From the NCBI GenBank assembly GCA_027025395.1, contig JALVQQ010000196.1:1459-33649 (forward strand): a DNA stretch of 32,191 nt. Reading direction: 5' to 3'. Under the pieces are notes generated by a model. That model was not told where the DNA came from, did no database searches, and worked only from the letters and a program-made list of their open reading frames with translations. Positions within the stretch are counted from its first letter, which is position 1, and the number at the start of each line of letters is the position of its first letter. The DNA is from Deltaproteobacteria bacterium. GTDB taxonomy: Bacteria > Desulfobacterota > Dissulfuribacteria > Dissulfuribacterales > QOAL01. A program made the translations under genes and the position numbers. Shown piece by piece: positions 22,162 to 31,101 of this stretch.

Positions 22162-24177
22162 CTAAGGCCCAATGTCCCACCAGTCCACTTTCAGGATATT
22201 TTCCCTCGGCACCACCCTCTTTATCCTTACATCTATTTCCATGTCAAGAGCCCATTCCAGTTGTGGACGAAGCGGGATTTCAACAGGGGTAAGTGTATCC
22301 TGCAGAACAACCAGCAGCTTGTTGGCGCGCATCTTTTCAAGAATCCATGCCTTGAGAGGCTCGTCTTTTCGGGTTTCAAGGTACTTCAGGGTCCAGTAGC
22401 GCAGCCTGTTCTGTCTGACAGAGGCGGCAGCGGCAAGACCGCTGTTAAGCTCAATGGCAATGGCTTCAAGGTCATCTGCTGTATGTGTTGGTTCTCCTGT
22501 TTTCAGAAACGAGGTTATCTGCTGCTGCATCAGAAGGTCGAGACCGCGTCTGAGCGGAGATGTGACAGTGGTGTAGCAGTCAACTCCAAGCCCCGAGTGT
22601 TTTTCAGGAGAGGGGCCAAGGCTTCCACGGCTTATGAGCCGTCTCTGTCTGTAGTTTGCAAGAAGGTCCTGCTCTTCACCGAAGATAATCTGCTGCCGTG
22701 GCGGCGGCTGGCTTCTGTAAAGGGCCGGGATAGTGTTGTCCCGGAGGAACCGTGCCGCAACCCTGTTTGCAAGTATCATGCATTCCGACACCAGAAAACG
22801 CGCCGGGCCAAGAGTGCCGAGGTTCACCGAAACCTGGCCGTCTGTCACATTGATAATGAGTTCTGGTATGGGCAGGGGAAGTGCCCCATTTTCAATACGC
22901 CTTTTCATCAATTTGTTGCACAGATCATGAAGAGGCGCAAGATATCCGCCTGAGAGTATCTCTTCCTCTGCCTCCCGGTAGCTCATTCGCCTGGCAACGC
23001 TTATAATGCTTCTTGTGATGCGGCTGCCGGTTATTCTTCCGTGGTTATCAACTGTGACAAAAAAGGATAGCGCCCGCCTGTCCCTGTCCTGAAGCAGGCT
23101 CCAATGGTCATGGGAAAGGAGATCGGGCAGCATGGGAATTTGCTGCTCGGGCAGGTATATGGAGGTGGCACGGGAAACAGCTTCATTGAAAAGCGGTGAG
23201 CCAGGCTGGATCTCTGTGCCTATATCCGTAATGTGGATACCTATTTCCCAGTCCGCGCCTTTTTTGCAGAAGCTTATTGCATCATCAAGATCACGGCTTT
23301 CTGCCCCGTCTATCGTGACGGTATGGATTGCCCTCAAATCTTCACGTCCTTCAGCCGAAGGATCTGGCTGCCTTGCAGCAAGCATCTCGGCCTGTTCCAG
23401 AACTTCTGGAGGAAAATCTGTCTTTATGCCCTGGCGTATCAGCTCCAGATTCTCGTTAATGTCCCATATGCCGGCCTTTACAAGTGTGTTGAATGCGTCG
23501 TTGTGTCCTGAAAGACCTGCATGTTTCAACAGCCCTTTAACCGACGGGGCATGATCCGAATCATCCCCCTGTATGCAATAATCCTGCAGGGCAGGTATCC
23601 AGAATTCTTCTACCGCATCCTCAATTCCCTGGTCAGCCGCTGAAACTGCCCCGTCTTGCCAAATTATTTCCAGCCACTTCGCGCCTTTGGCTATTCTTTC
23701 AAGGCGTAACGCCTCCCTGGCCCGCTGTTCAAGGAGCCTCTCAACCACTACCGGGGGCATTATGTTTATGAGGCCATCACGGTATTTGAAGTATGTGTGA
23801 TCATCAATTACAGCCCGAATAAACGCTGCCACGTCATCGTCATCTGCTTCCCTGCCAAAGGCAAGTTCCGCCAGGTCTGCCGGCGGCAATGCCTCCTCTT
23901 CCTGATTCACCGTTTCCCACAGATCCTTGATGGGAATCTCCTGCTTCAGCCTCTCCCGGCGGTGGTGGGCAGCCTGCAGGGCAAGTATCGCCCCGTTTCT
24001 GTCAGCGATATTAAGTTTGGCCTTTGAAGCATGCAGAATGCGTCCGGGCGGCAGATTCAGCTCCCGCCCGTTCTGGGTCAGGACACGGAGCCGTGAACCC
24101 TTGTGCCCTGTGCATACAGCCGTAACAAAGCGCTGACTTTCGAGGAATTCTATGATATTCCCTTGGGTTATTTTCAT
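22162..24177 (-). CDS. RNB-domain (RNase II family) 3'-5' exoribonuclease
   Basis: 671 residues. The RNB catalytic motif is intact: 'TVTIDGAESRDLDDAIS' with Asp290, Asp296, Asp298 and Asp299 that bind the metal ions. It is followed by 'WEIGIHITDIGTEI', 'SIYLPEQQIPMLPDLLSH' and the C-terminal 'GLGVDCYTTVTSPLRRGLDL' (the family TSP.R signature). An N-terminal ~70-residue SH3/S1-like piece (VCTGHKGSRLRVLTQNGREL) and helical domain precede the RNB core, as in the shorter RNase II-type proteins of deltaproteobacteria and cyanobacteria rather than RNase R. It degrades single-stranded RNA in the cytoplasm. The ATG overlaps by one base the stop of the lipoprotein gene upstream (TAATG), so translation is coupled. 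It converges with the exported-protein locus. Confidence 0.92.
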   Translation of the reverse strand: MKITQGNIIEFLESQRFVTAVCTGHKGSRLRVLTQNGRELNLPPGRILHASKAKLNIADRNGAILALQAAHHRRERLKQEIPIKDLWETVNQEEEALPPADLAELAFGREADDDDVAAFIRAVIDDHTYFKYRDGLINIMPPVVVERLLEQRAREALRLERIAKGAKWLEIIWQDGAVSAADQGIEDAVEEFWIPALQDYCIQGDDSDHAPSVKGLLKHAGLSGHNDAFNTLVKAGIWDINENLELIRQGIKTDFPPEVLEQAEMLAARQPDPSAEGREDLRAIHTVTIDGAESRDLDDAISFCKKGADWEIGIHITDIGTEIQPGSPLFNEAVSRATSIYLPEQQIPMLPDLLSHDHWSLLQDRDRRALSFFVTVDNHGRITGSRITRSIISVARRMSYREAEEEILSGGYLAPLHDLCNKLMKRRIENGALPLPIPELIINVTDGQVSVNLGTLGPARFLVSECMILANRVAARFLRDNTIPALYRSQPPPRQQIIFGEEQDLLANYRQRRLISRGSLGPSPEKHSGLGVDCYTTVTSPLRRGLDLLMQQQITSFLKTGEPTHTADDLEAIAIELNSGLAAAASVRQNRLRYWTLKYLETRKDEPLKAWILEKMRANKLLVVLQDTLTPVEIPLRPQLEWALDMEIDVRIKRVVPRENILKVDWWDIGP

Positions 24178-24869
24178 TATCTGGAGATGGGTTGCAGCCG
24201 TTTGCCAAGATCTTCCAGCGCTTTCTCAAGTCCATAGCTGGCCAGTTCATCCGCAGTTAGCCAGCGCATGCCCTTGCTTCTGTAGAGGCCTATGTCAAAG
24301 AGGTTGTCGGTCAGGGCCTGCTGTGTCTTGTCAAAGTTGTATCTCCACAGGAGGGCGCCGTCCCTGGTCCTTATGAGGTTAAGGTCAAAGCCTATGGAGG
24401 CGGGGCGCTGTGCAGAGTACGTTTTTCCCACCCGCTCCTTGTATTTGTAAAGTTTCCCGTACAGCACGGCGTCCACCTGGAGCTGTTTTCCAAAGGCGCG
24501 TATCAGGCTAAGTTGTGACTGGCTTATATCCGTTGCGATGAAATTGTTGAGAAAGCCCATGCATTTGCCTTCGGGCACGAGCAGGAACCGTGGATCTCCC
24601 CTAAACCTGTCAAAGAGCTGTTGTGTCAGTTTTTCGGCAGGTTCCGGGGGAATGATGTTGGTGTCAATAACGGCGTCACTGATGTTGCATGTGGGGCGGG
24701 CAGTGCCTCCAGCCCTGGCGGACGCCCTGTCCATGGGCAGCACGGCAATACGCTTAAGTTCCGGCAGGGGCCTTGTCTCTTCCCGGCCACCATTCAAGAG
24801 ACTGCAGCCTGCAAGGAACACGGCTAACAGCAGGACCATGACTGTTCTGGAAAATTGTAAAATTTTCAT
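24177..24869 (-). CDS. Lipoprotein with TolB-N/GNA1162-like fold
   Basis: 230 residues from the ATG at 24867-24869, with GGAGAG just upstream on the minus strand. The frame extends much further 5' but that part is not protein-like. Lipoprotein signal 'VMVLLLAVFLAGC' (Cys22). The mature part has 'PELKRIAVLPMDRASARAG', a helix 'PPEPAEKLTQQLFDRFRGDP', 'RFLLVPEGKCMGF', 'LQVDAVLYGKLYKYKERVGK', 'PASIGFDLNLIRTRDGALLW' and a final helix. This is the fold of TolB-N, GNA1162 and CsgG-type outer-membrane lipoproteins, the same superfamily as several genes of the neighbouring locus, but here it belongs to the ribonuclease/hisB group on the other strand. Role unknown. Confidence 0.8.
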   Translation of the reverse strand: MKILQFSRTVMVLLLAVFLAGCSLLNGGREETRPLPELKRIAVLPMDRASARAGGTARPTCNISDAVIDTNIIPPEPAEKLTQQLFDRFRGDPRFLLVPEGKCMGFLNNFIATDISQSQLSLIRAFGKQLQVDAVLYGKLYKYKERVGKTYSAQRPASIGFDLNLIRTRDGALLWRYNFDKTQQALTDNLFDIGLYRSKGMRWLTADELASYGLEKALEDLGKRLQPISR

Positions 24870-25068
24870 GCACTCTCCATATCTTTTTTGCAATGAAGCT
24901 CGGTTTGCCACTAACCTCGGTCGGATGTCTAAAAAATGGCAAGCAGTAATCGTGCCTTTCAGTGTCATGTCCCGCATGTAAAAGGAGGAGCCTGGCGCCG
25001 GACCTGAATATCCGGTCGCTTTTTCGGGGCGGAGCCCTGTTTTGCATTTCGGGCATGGAACCTGAATT

Positions 25069-25653
25069 TCAGAGACTGCCCTTGCTGGATAACACCCCGT
25101 CAACCCTCGGGTCAATTGCACATGCCTCCGAACATGCCCTGCCCAGGGCCTTGAAAACCGCTTCAGCCATGTGATGATTGTTCTTCCCGTATGGTACATT
25201 AACATGCAGTGTCATGCCACTGTTTACGGCAAGCGCCCGTAAAAATTCCTCGACAAGTTCAGTCTCAAAGCGCCCTATCAGGGGGGAGTTGAAGGGGACC
25301 GAAAACACAAGAAACGGCCTTCTGCACAGGTCCAGATCCACCTGGGCCACAGTCTCTTCCATGGGGACCCTGGAACTTCCGTACCTTTTTATGCCCTTGT
25401 AATCTTCAAGCGCTTCCCTGATGCCCTGACCAAGGCATATTCCCACATCTTCAACCGTGTGGTGGGAATCAACATCGAGATCCCCCCTGGCCTCAAGCTC
25501 CAGGTCAAAAAAACCGTGCACTGTCCACAGGGTCAGCATGTGATCCAGGAAACCTATTCCGGTGTTTATGGATGCCTTGCCCTTGCCATCCAGGCATAGC
25601 GAAAGTTCTATCTGGGTTTCGTTGGTGATGCGGCTGACTGTGCCTCTACGCAT
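25069..25653 (-). CDS. hisB: Imidazoleglycerol-phosphate dehydratase (histidine biosynthesis)
   Basis: 194 residues, the normal length for monofunctional HisB. Both metal-binding signatures are present: 'HHTVED' at 64-69 and 'HHMAEA' at 160-165, with 'TGIGFLDHMLTLWTVHGFFD' near the N-terminus. The enzyme removes water from imidazole glycerol phosphate to give imidazole acetol phosphate, the sixth step of histidine synthesis, in the cytoplasm. GGAAGGAAAA lies just before the ATG at 25651-25653. The following 199 bp up to the lipoprotein gene hold no gene. A large inverted repeat lies 76 bp upstream. No other his gene is in the window. Confidence 0.97.
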   Translation of the reverse strand: MRRGTVSRITNETQIELSLCLDGKGKASINTGIGFLDHMLTLWTVHGFFDLELEARGDLDVDSHHTVEDVGICLGQGIREALEDYKGIKRYGSSRVPMEETVAQVDLDLCRRPFLVFSVPFNSPLIGRFETELVEEFLRALAVNSGMTLHVNVPYGKNNHHMAEAVFKALGRACSEACAIDPRVDGVLSSKGSL

Positions 25654-25729
25654 TTTTCCTTCCTTTTGTCAACGAGCGGTTGAAAACCCGGGCCCTGGCC
25701 AACAGTGTGCGCGCTCCCTGCCGCCTGGT

Positions 25730-25809
25730 GGCGCCAGAGGGGTTCATGCATCTTTGAAGCATGGAAAAGGGGTGATGCTTGCCAGCGGAGCATGAACCCC
25801 TCCGGCGCC
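25730..25809. repeat. Large inverted repeat (20-bp arms) between divergent genes
   Basis: The arm at 25730-25749 (GGCGCCAGAGGGGTTCATGC) pairs with 25790-25809 (GCATGAACCCCTCCGGCGCC): 19 of 20 Watson-Crick pairs, the other a G-T in one strand's RNA. The 40-nt loop contains a second inverted repeat, AAGCAT (25757-25762) with ATGCTT (25775-25780). No T-tract. In minus orientation it would be in the leader of hisB, 76 nt before the start; it also precedes the gene at 25899. It may be a mobile palindromic element or a structured regulatory RNA. Confidence 0.75.
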
Positions 25810-25898
25810 GGTTACAACCGCATCTGATATTTTTTAAGAACTTTTCCTGTCTGTCCGATGAGTTATTTGAATACCGAAAAATCAAGAGGTAAATTCTT

Positions 25899-26219
25899 TT
25901 GGCACGGCGCAAGAAAAAAGCTCTTCCTGACATAACCGGAGTAATAGCTCCCCTTTCAGAAGCTTTTCATGTAAGGGTGTTCAGCCTGACTGATATTCCC
26001 GAGGCTGTGGCATGGGCTGAAAGGGGAAATATTGCCATCCATGAGAACTACCATTCGCGCCGTCGGCAGTCCTATCATGTAATCTGCGGAAACCGTGACA
26101 ACCTTGTCGGGTTTTGCAGAGAGATAGGCGTGCCGGAAAATTTCATCACTGCCTCTGAATTTTATCGTTTCTGGCACCTGACATGGTTTCCGAACCTTGA
26201 TGCAAGAAAGGCTGCATGA
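25899..26219 (+). CDS. Small cytoplasmic protein of unknown function (TTG start)
   Basis: 106 residues. TTG at 25899 has AAGAGG 9 nt upstream, and no ATG lies in a suitable position. The sequence is basic at the N-terminus (ARRKKKALPDITG) and then reads as a compact alpha/beta protein: 'HVRVFSLTDIPEAVAWAERG', 'RRRQSYHVICGNRDNLVGFC', 'REIGVPENFITASEFYRFWH', 'LTWFPNLDARKAA'. No signal peptide or membrane segment. No family recognised. It converges with the DsrE-like gene, 56 bp between stops. Codon use looks like that of the neighbours, and a shadow frame on the other strand is less protein-like. Confidence 0.65.
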   Translation: MARRKKKALPDITGVIAPLSEAFHVRVFSLTDIPEAVAWAERGNIAIHENYHSRRRQSYHVICGNRDNLVGFCREIGVPENFITASEFYRFWHLTWFPNLDARKAA

Positions 26220-26275
26220 AAAAACGGATACGTTGGCCAAGCGCCAGTTTCAGGCGCAATTCCCAGGCCGTCTGC

Positions 26276-26626
26276 TCAGGCCCTGATATACAGCCAGCCC
26301 CGGGCCTGCCAGTCGGCAATGGCCCTGACTGCCGCAGGGACGGTCCTGAATATTTCAGGCAATCGCGATTCCTTTATCTCAAAATCCTTCAGGGAGTTGC
26401 CGCATAGATAAATCTCCACGCCGTCTATAACCAGCTGTTTAAGCCTGTCAAAAAGCGCCCTGTCACACTTGATGCACTGGGTTACCGAGTCGGTGTTTGC
26501 AATTATGCGAACCTTGAGATTGTCCTCGGGCCCGGCGCTTTTCAGGAAGTTAAGCGCGTTCTTTACCCCTGGCATCCAGCGTTCCTTGTGGGCTACATGG
26601 ACGATGAGTTTAAGTTCTCCAGCCAT
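26276..26626 (-). CDS. DsrE-family protein
   Basis: 116 residues from the ATG at 26624-26626, with GAAGGAA upstream; the frame extends 5' but the extension overlaps ilvD and is not conserved-looking. The DsrE/DsrF-like fold is visible: 'MAGELKLIVHVAHKERWMPG', 'ALNFLKSAGPEDNLKVRIIA', 'GVEIYLCGNSLKDFEIKESR', 'VPAAVRAIADWQARGWLYIR'. Cys75 in 'YLCGNSL' is at the position of the conserved sulfur-carrying Cys of the family; Cys51 and Cys54 form an extra CxxC. Such proteins take part in sulfur relay or bind small ligands in the cytoplasm. It lies 41 bp after ilvD in the same direction, probably the last gene of that transcript. Confidence 0.85.
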   Translation of the reverse strand: MAGELKLIVHVAHKERWMPGVKNALNFLKSAGPEDNLKVRIIANTDSVTQCIKCDRALFDRLKQLVIDGVEIYLCGNSLKDFEIKESRLPEIFRTVPAAVRAIADWQARGWLYIRA

Positions 26627-26667
26627 TTTACGGTTCCTTCTGTTTCTTTCTGCCTGGCAGACAGCCT

Positions 26668-28332
26668 TCAGGGCTTTTTCAAAACAGCACCTGCCGCTCC
26701 GCTGGTGACCTGAGCGGCGTAGCGTGCCAGGTATCCGGTGGTAATCCTCGGGGCAGGGGGCGTCCATTTTTTACGCCGCTCCGCAAGTACATCTTCAGGG
26801 ACATCAAGGGTAAGTCTTCTGCCCGGGATGTCTATTTCTATAATGTCATTTTCTTCCACAAGGCCAATCAGTCCGCCTTCCGCGGCTTCAGGCGATATGT
26901 GCCCGATGGCGGCTCCCTGGGTGCCACCACTGAAACGCCCGTCGGTAAGAAGCGCAACCTGGCGGTCAAGGCCCATTCCCACTATGGCTGCAGTGGGGGA
27001 GAGCATCTCCGGCATGCCTGGCCCTCCCCTGGGGCCTTCATACCGGATTACCACCACATCACCCGGATTTATCTTTCCGGACAGTATTGCCTCGTAGGCA
27101 TCCGCTTCACCTTCAAAGACACGGGCCGGACCACGATGCTCAAGCATTTCAGGGGCGACTGCCGACTGTTTTACCACTGCGCCGTCAGCGGCAATGTTTC
27201 CGTAAAGTATGGCAATTCCGCCTTCGCGGTGGTACGGGTCTGAAACAGGCCTGATTACCTCGCGGTCGGCAACCTTGGCCTTTTCGAGATTGTCGCCTAC
27301 CCGGCGTCCGGTCACTGTCAGACACTCCTTGTCTATGACTCCGAGATTGTCCAGTTCAGACATTACCGCCTGAATGCCGCCGGCACGGTTGAGATCATGG
27401 AGGCTGTGGGGTCCCGCGGGAATAAGGCTGCAGATATGGGCGGTACGGGTGCTCATTTCGTTAAATGCATCCAGGCGGAGGTCCACTTCGGCTTCACGGG
27501 CTATTGCAGGGACATGAAGCACGGTGTTGGTGGAACATCCAAGGGCCATGTCAACGGCAATGGCATTTTTGAATGCCCTGTCCGTGGCAATATCCCTGGG
27601 TTTGATCTCTTTTTCAACAAGTTCCATTACCTGCATGCCAGTCAGTTTTGCCAGACGAATCCTTGCGGCGTCAACAGCTGGTATTGTGCCGTTTCCAGGC
27701 AATGACAGCCCGAGGGCCTCGGAAAGACAGTTCATGGAGTTGGCTGTAAACATGCCGGCGCAGGAGCCGCATGTGGGGCATGCCCGGCTTTCAAGGTCGC
27801 AAAGTTCGTCTTCACTCAATTCTCCGCGTTTTACCTTGCCTATGCCCTCGAAGACAGATATGAGATTGACTTTCCCGCCCTTCCAGTCCCCGGTGAGCAT
27901 GGGGCCGCCCGTGACCATTATGGCGGGGATGTTGAGCCTGAGCATGGCCATCATCATGCCCGGGGTAATCTTGTCGCAACTGGGTATGAGCACCAGTCCG
28001 TCAAATGGATGTGCCTGGGCCATGAGTTCAACAGAATCCGCCACAAGCTCCCTGCTTGCAAGGGAGTAGCGCATTCCCAGGTGATTCATCGCAATGCCGT
28101 CACATACCCCTATGCCCCCGAACTCAACCGGTGTTCCCCCGGCCATTCTTATCCCTGCCTTGACCGCCTCCGCGATCTGGCGCAGGTGTATATGTCCCGG
28201 AATTATCTCGTTAAAGGAGTTTGCAACGCCTATGAGCGGACGGCTGATTTCCTGGTCCGTATAACCCATTGCCTTGAACAGTGAGCGGTGAGGTGCCCTT
28301 TCGATTCCCTTTTTCATCTGGTCGCTTCGCAT
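26668..28332 (-). CDS. ilvD: Dihydroxy-acid dehydratase (branched-chain amino acid biosynthesis)
   Basis: 554 residues, the standard IlvD length. Signatures are '[20 protein letters not shown]' (Cys119 and Lys121; the Lys is the one carbamylated in the family), '[20 protein letters not shown]' (Cys191, iron-sulfur ligand), '[19 protein letters not shown]' (Cys78) and near the C-terminus '[20 protein letters not shown]' with '[20 protein letters not shown]'. It dehydrates dihydroxyisovalerate and dihydroxymethylvalerate to the keto acids of valine and isoleucine, in the cytoplasm, using an Fe-S cluster. The position that is 'PCN' in 2Fe-2S types reads 'PGH' here. It follows the methyltransferase gene by 17 bp and precedes the DsrE-like gene. 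Confidence 0.97.
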   Translation of the reverse strand: MRSDQMKKGIERAPHRSLFKAMGYTDQEISRPLIGVANSFNEIIPGHIHLRQIAEAVKAGIRMAGGTPVEFGGIGVCDGIAMNHLGMRYSLASRELVADSVELMAQAHPFDGLVLIPSCDKITPGMMMAMLRLNIPAIMVTGGPMLTGDWKGGKVNLISVFEGIGKVKRGELSEDELCDLESRACPTCGSCAGMFTANSMNCLSEALGLSLPGNGTIPAVDAARIRLAKLTGMQVMELVEKEIKPRDIATDRAFKNAIAVDMALGCSTNTVLHVPAIAREAEVDLRLDAFNEMSTRTAHICSLIPAGPHSLHDLNRAGGIQAVMSELDNLGVIDKECLTVTGRRVGDNLEKAKVADREVIRPVSDPYHREGGIAILYGNIAADGAVVKQSAVAPEMLEHRGPARVFEGEADAYEAILSGKINPGDVVVIRYEGPRGGPGMPEMLSPTAAIVGMGLDRQVALLTDGRFSGGTQGAAIGHISPEAAEGGLIGLVEENDIIEIDIPGRRLTLDVPEDVLAERRKKWTPPAPRITTGYLARYAAQVTSGAAGAVLKKP

Positions 28333-28349
28333 AATGAAATTCCTTTCCG

Positions 28350-28958
28350 TCAGGCTGATATTTTTTCCCAGACCGGCAGGTCTATGTGCAGTTTTCTGAA
28401 CCGCGGATCGTTTTTTATCCCTGTATCCCTTTTGTAGTTTCCTATAAGTATGGCGCCGGGTCTCATGGTATCCTCAACCCGCCGTTCAAATTCACGCTGC
28501 ATGTTGCCGTCTGTAAGGGGACAGAAATAGTACACTACATCAAATTCATGGTACCTGTCATACTCCATTATATCTTTTTGCCATATTCTGTCACTGCCAA
28601 TCAGCCTGGCGGCAACCTGGAACGGATATTCGTCTTTTTCCATGCCATAGACGTCAAACCCGATCTGTTCGGCAAAGAGCAGCACATTGCCTATGCCGCA
28701 GCCTATGTCCACAAGTGACGGCGGCGAGGATTCCGGCGCGGCATTACCCTCCTGGATATAGTCCCAGGCAAGCTTGAGCTCCTGAAATACCTGCCTGGTG
28801 TCCATGGCTACAAAAGGGTATTCATGCTCGGTATCAATTGCGCACTGTTTCTGTATTTCCCGTGTGAAAAAAGCTATGAAACGGTTGATGATGTTAAGAA
28901 GCTGCTGCTGCTCATCACTGATTTCCACGGCCTTTCTGTATGATTTGCCATTATCCAT
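28350..28958 (-). CDS. Class I SAM-dependent methyltransferase-like protein
   Basis: 202 residues. Motif I is clear at 83-90 (VDIGCGIG), followed by '[20 protein letters not shown]' (motif II acidic residue), '[20 protein letters not shown]' (motif III/IV region) and '[16 protein letters not shown]'. The N-terminal ~70 residues are helical ([20 protein letters not shown]). The substrate is unknown; the 'YYFCPL' segment replaces a typical NPPY, so a nucleic-acid amino-methyl role is unlikely. It lies between the DUF6178 gene (56 bp) and ilvD (17 bp), all on the minus strand, so it is probably co-transcribed with them. Confidence 0.85.
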   Translation of the reverse strand: MDNGKSYRKAVEISDEQQQLLNIINRFIAFFTREIQKQCAIDTEHEYPFVAMDTRQVFQELKLAWDYIQEGNAAPESSPPSLVDIGCGIGNVLLFAEQIGFDVYGMEKDEYPFQVAARLIGSDRIWQKDIMEYDRYHEFDVVYYFCPLTDGNMQREFERRVEDTMRPGAILIGNYKRDTGIKNDPRFRKLHIDLPVWEKISA

Positions 28959-29014
28959 TTTTTATGCCAATCCGTATGAAGCAGGAAAAACCATGCCAGA
29001 AGCACTCCATTTGA

Positions 29015-30721
29015 TCAGTTGGAAGCAGAGACCTGCGCCAAAAAAGAGGTAATATATTTTCCGTCCGGCCTGGTTTTGCCGCCTGCCTGCTGAAGTTCTT
29101 TTCTTACCGGTTCTGCCGCAAGCTCCAGTATGTGCCTGGCTGCCCCGGATGATACCTCTGATATTGAGGCAAACTCCTCTGCCGCCCTGTCCAGGACCGC
29201 TGCTGTATCCTTGCCCAAAAATATTTCTTGCACATTTTCAAGCACGGCCGGGGCGACCGGCACTATCACCGCCGAGCCTTCAGCCATGAAGTTCACCAAT
29301 GCCGTGGCAAGTCCGTGCTGCCATGTAAATTCCGAGGGCGTCAGGAAGTTTGTATCCTCCCATGCAATAGCGCTTTTCCAGTTTCGCCAGTGGGGGACAA
29401 GCCGCTCCATTATTTTCTCCCAGGTCTCTATTTCAGCAAGCATTTCCATTGCATCCTTGACCTGTTCGATCCCGGAAAAGGGGATGCCTTCCTGCCGGTT
29501 TTCATCCCATGCAAGAGGAACATGCCTTTCAAGCATAAGGAACCGGTCGCTGTATATGGAGGGCAGAAAGGCGCGTGGGATTCTCGATGCGATTTTTCTT
29601 GCCCGCGACCTGATCCTGGAAAGCGGCCACATGGCTGCCCGAACGATCTCTTCAAGAGGAGATGTCCTGAGAATGTCATCCGGCCGCGCGGCAATATGGT
29701 GGTCGATTATAACTTCAAGCCCCAGGTTGATCATGGCCGCGGTTTTGAGCAAGGCCCTTTTCAGGGAATCGGGGTCGTCAAGGTCTGTACGGTCCGCCAT
29801 CAGTATCTTGTTGGCAACCCCTGTCCACTCCCGTATTATCCTTCCAGCATGAATTGAATCGGCCAGTTCCTGCATGGCCGTGGTTATGGCCGGAAAGTCC
29901 GACATGTACAGGGTCGGGACAAAAGCCGGCATATCTTCGCTGTCTGTTTCCCATGCAGGCAATCTGGCCGCCTGGCGGATCCTGTCAGGGGGCAGGGGAG
30001 CATAGATGTCAAGGGCGCTGAAGTAGTCAGGCAGGCCGAAATCGGCAAGGCGTCCGCACCTGAGCCGCCATGCCCGCTCGGTGCATTCCGTGGCTGTCTC
30101 CGTGAGGATGGTCTCCATTGTGTTGCGGTAAAATCCCGGATCAAGCTCTGCAAGTTTCATTACAACCCTGGTCCAGAGAGGTTCCAGCTTGGCGCTGAAT
30201 TCGATGTAATAGCTGTTGTCAATGGTGAACGGGTACAGGATGTCCTTGGCCTCTTCCAATTCCATGTCTCCGGGCCGTTTTTGCACCTTTGCAAAGTTGC
30301 GCATGATGGCAGGCACAAGGAATGGATCTTTTTTCATTATCCATCCGAACCACCGGTCGGCCGCCTCTTCACCCGCCTCGAACAGCAGTATGAGCCATGC
30401 GGTTATGCGGTCCGGCCTCAGGGCGTCCTTTTCCCACCAGTCAAGATCAAAAATAAACTGAAGCTGGTCACAGGAACAGGCCGCAATGGTCTGGAGGCTG
30501 TCTTCCGGGCCTGTAGCCTTTATTGTCCAGAAGAGTTCTTCAACCGGTAAGGAGCGCACCAGCTCCGGAAAGTTTCTGGACAGTAGCATAAGCTCCTGGC
30601 GTTTCTCCCAGGGGGTCATGAGCGTAAGCATTGCCTGACGGCTGAGCGAAAGTTCATTGAATTGCCGTTCCGCTTCGACCGCAGGTAGAGAAAGAATTTT
30701 TTCAGGCAATAAATCTGTCAA
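29015..30721 (-). CDS. DUF6178-type protein
   Basis: 568 residues, no signal peptide, mostly helical, Trp- and Asp/Glu-rich. It begins 'MTDLLPEKILSLPAVEAERQ' with 'LVRSLPVEELFWTIKATGPE' and 'QLQFIFDLDWWEKDALRPDR', the layout of a large uncharacterised family (DUF6178) found mainly in deltaproteobacteria; the name is from memory of the family, not from a search. The N-terminal third resembles HEAT-like short helical repeats. First gene of the minus-strand unit that continues with the methyltransferase, ilvD and DsrE-like genes; its promoter must lie in 30722-31101. Function unknown. Confidence 0.75.
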   Translation of the reverse strand: MTDLLPEKILSLPAVEAERQFNELSLSRQAMLTLMTPWEKRQELMLLSRNFPELVRSLPVEELFWTIKATGPEDSLQTIAACSCDQLQFIFDLDWWEKDALRPDRITAWLILLFEAGEEAADRWFGWIMKKDPFLVPAIMRNFAKVQKRPGDMELEEAKDILYPFTIDNSYYIEFSAKLEPLWTRVVMKLAELDPGFYRNTMETILTETATECTERAWRLRCGRLADFGLPDYFSALDIYAPLPPDRIRQAARLPAWETDSEDMPAFVPTLYMSDFPAITTAMQELADSIHAGRIIREWTGVANKILMADRTDLDDPDSLKRALLKTAAMINLGLEVIIDHHIAARPDDILRTSPLEEIVRAAMWPLSRIRSRARKIASRIPRAFLPSIYSDRFLMLERHVPLAWDENRQEGIPFSGIEQVKDAMEMLAEIETWEKIMERLVPHWRNWKSAIAWEDTNFLTPSEFTWQHGLATALVNFMAEGSAVIVPVAPAVLENVQEIFLGKDTAAVLDRAAEEFASISEVSSGAARHILELAAEPVRKELQQAGGKTRPDGKYITSFLAQVSASN

Positions 30722-31101
30722 GTTCAGAATCCTTTAATCCGATAAATAAATATAAAGCAGTTATAGAGACGGTTTTTTTACGGCCATATTGTGCAGTAAA
30801 ATCCGTTGAGCCGGATAAGGCAGGGGACTGCCTCAAAGTCCGTCTCATGAGATATTGTCATTTTAGCTTTTGCACAGACTCTAAACTGTAACTATTTAAC
30901 AGTAAACCCCGGTTTCCATGTCCAAGGTCAGCTTTTTGGTTTTTGCATAAAATGGAATAGGTGAATAGTATCTGTCCTGTTCTTGTATGATTTTCAGTAG
31001 CTTCCTGGCTATATGGTTTGGAGGAAACCCCAGGGGACCGCACTGGTGAGTAATGCCGGTATCTGGAGAGTACCGGCAAATAATTCTGGTAGGAGAGAAT
31101 A
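30722..31101. other. Divergent promoter region with hairpins
   Basis: 380 bp between the DUF6178 gene and the response regulator gene, no gene seen. It is AT-rich near 30730-30780. AGGCAG-GGGA-CTGCCT (30818-30833) is a 6-bp hairpin with a GNRA-type loop. A structured block at 31004-31077 precedes the response regulator. No T-tract terminators. Confidence 0.5.
31004..31077 (+). promoter_or_regulatory. Structured 5' leader of the response regulator gene
   Basis: CCTGG (31004-31008) pairs with CCAGG (31030-31034), enclosing GGTTT-GGAGG-AAACC (31015-31029), a perfect 5-bp hairpin that displays GGAGG in its loop. Further on, GCCGGTA (31055-31061) pairs with TACCGGC (31071-31077). The region ends 24 nt before the ATG. 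It resembles a regulated leader but matches no riboswitch I can name. Confidence 0.4.

Noticed and set aside
24990-25035. Terminator-like hairpin (GCGCCGGA...TCCGGTCGC followed by T5) on the plus strand
   Set aside because: Both flanking genes are on the minus strand, so no plus-strand transcript is expected here; on the minus strand the T-run precedes the stem as A's.
24870-25205. 112-codon N-terminal extension of the minus-strand lipoprotein gene
   Set aside because: It overlaps the 3' end of hisB, and the ATG at 24869 directly precedes a textbook lipoprotein signal.
26738-27097. Plus-strand frames opposite ilvD (also 26899-27243 and 27524-28069)
   Set aside because: ilvD is unmistakable on the minus strand; these are shadow frames in GC-rich coding sequence.
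29130-29857. Plus-strand frames opposite the DUF6178 gene
   Set aside because: Ser/Arg-rich shadow frames with no ribosome site; the minus-strand frame is continuous and protein-like.
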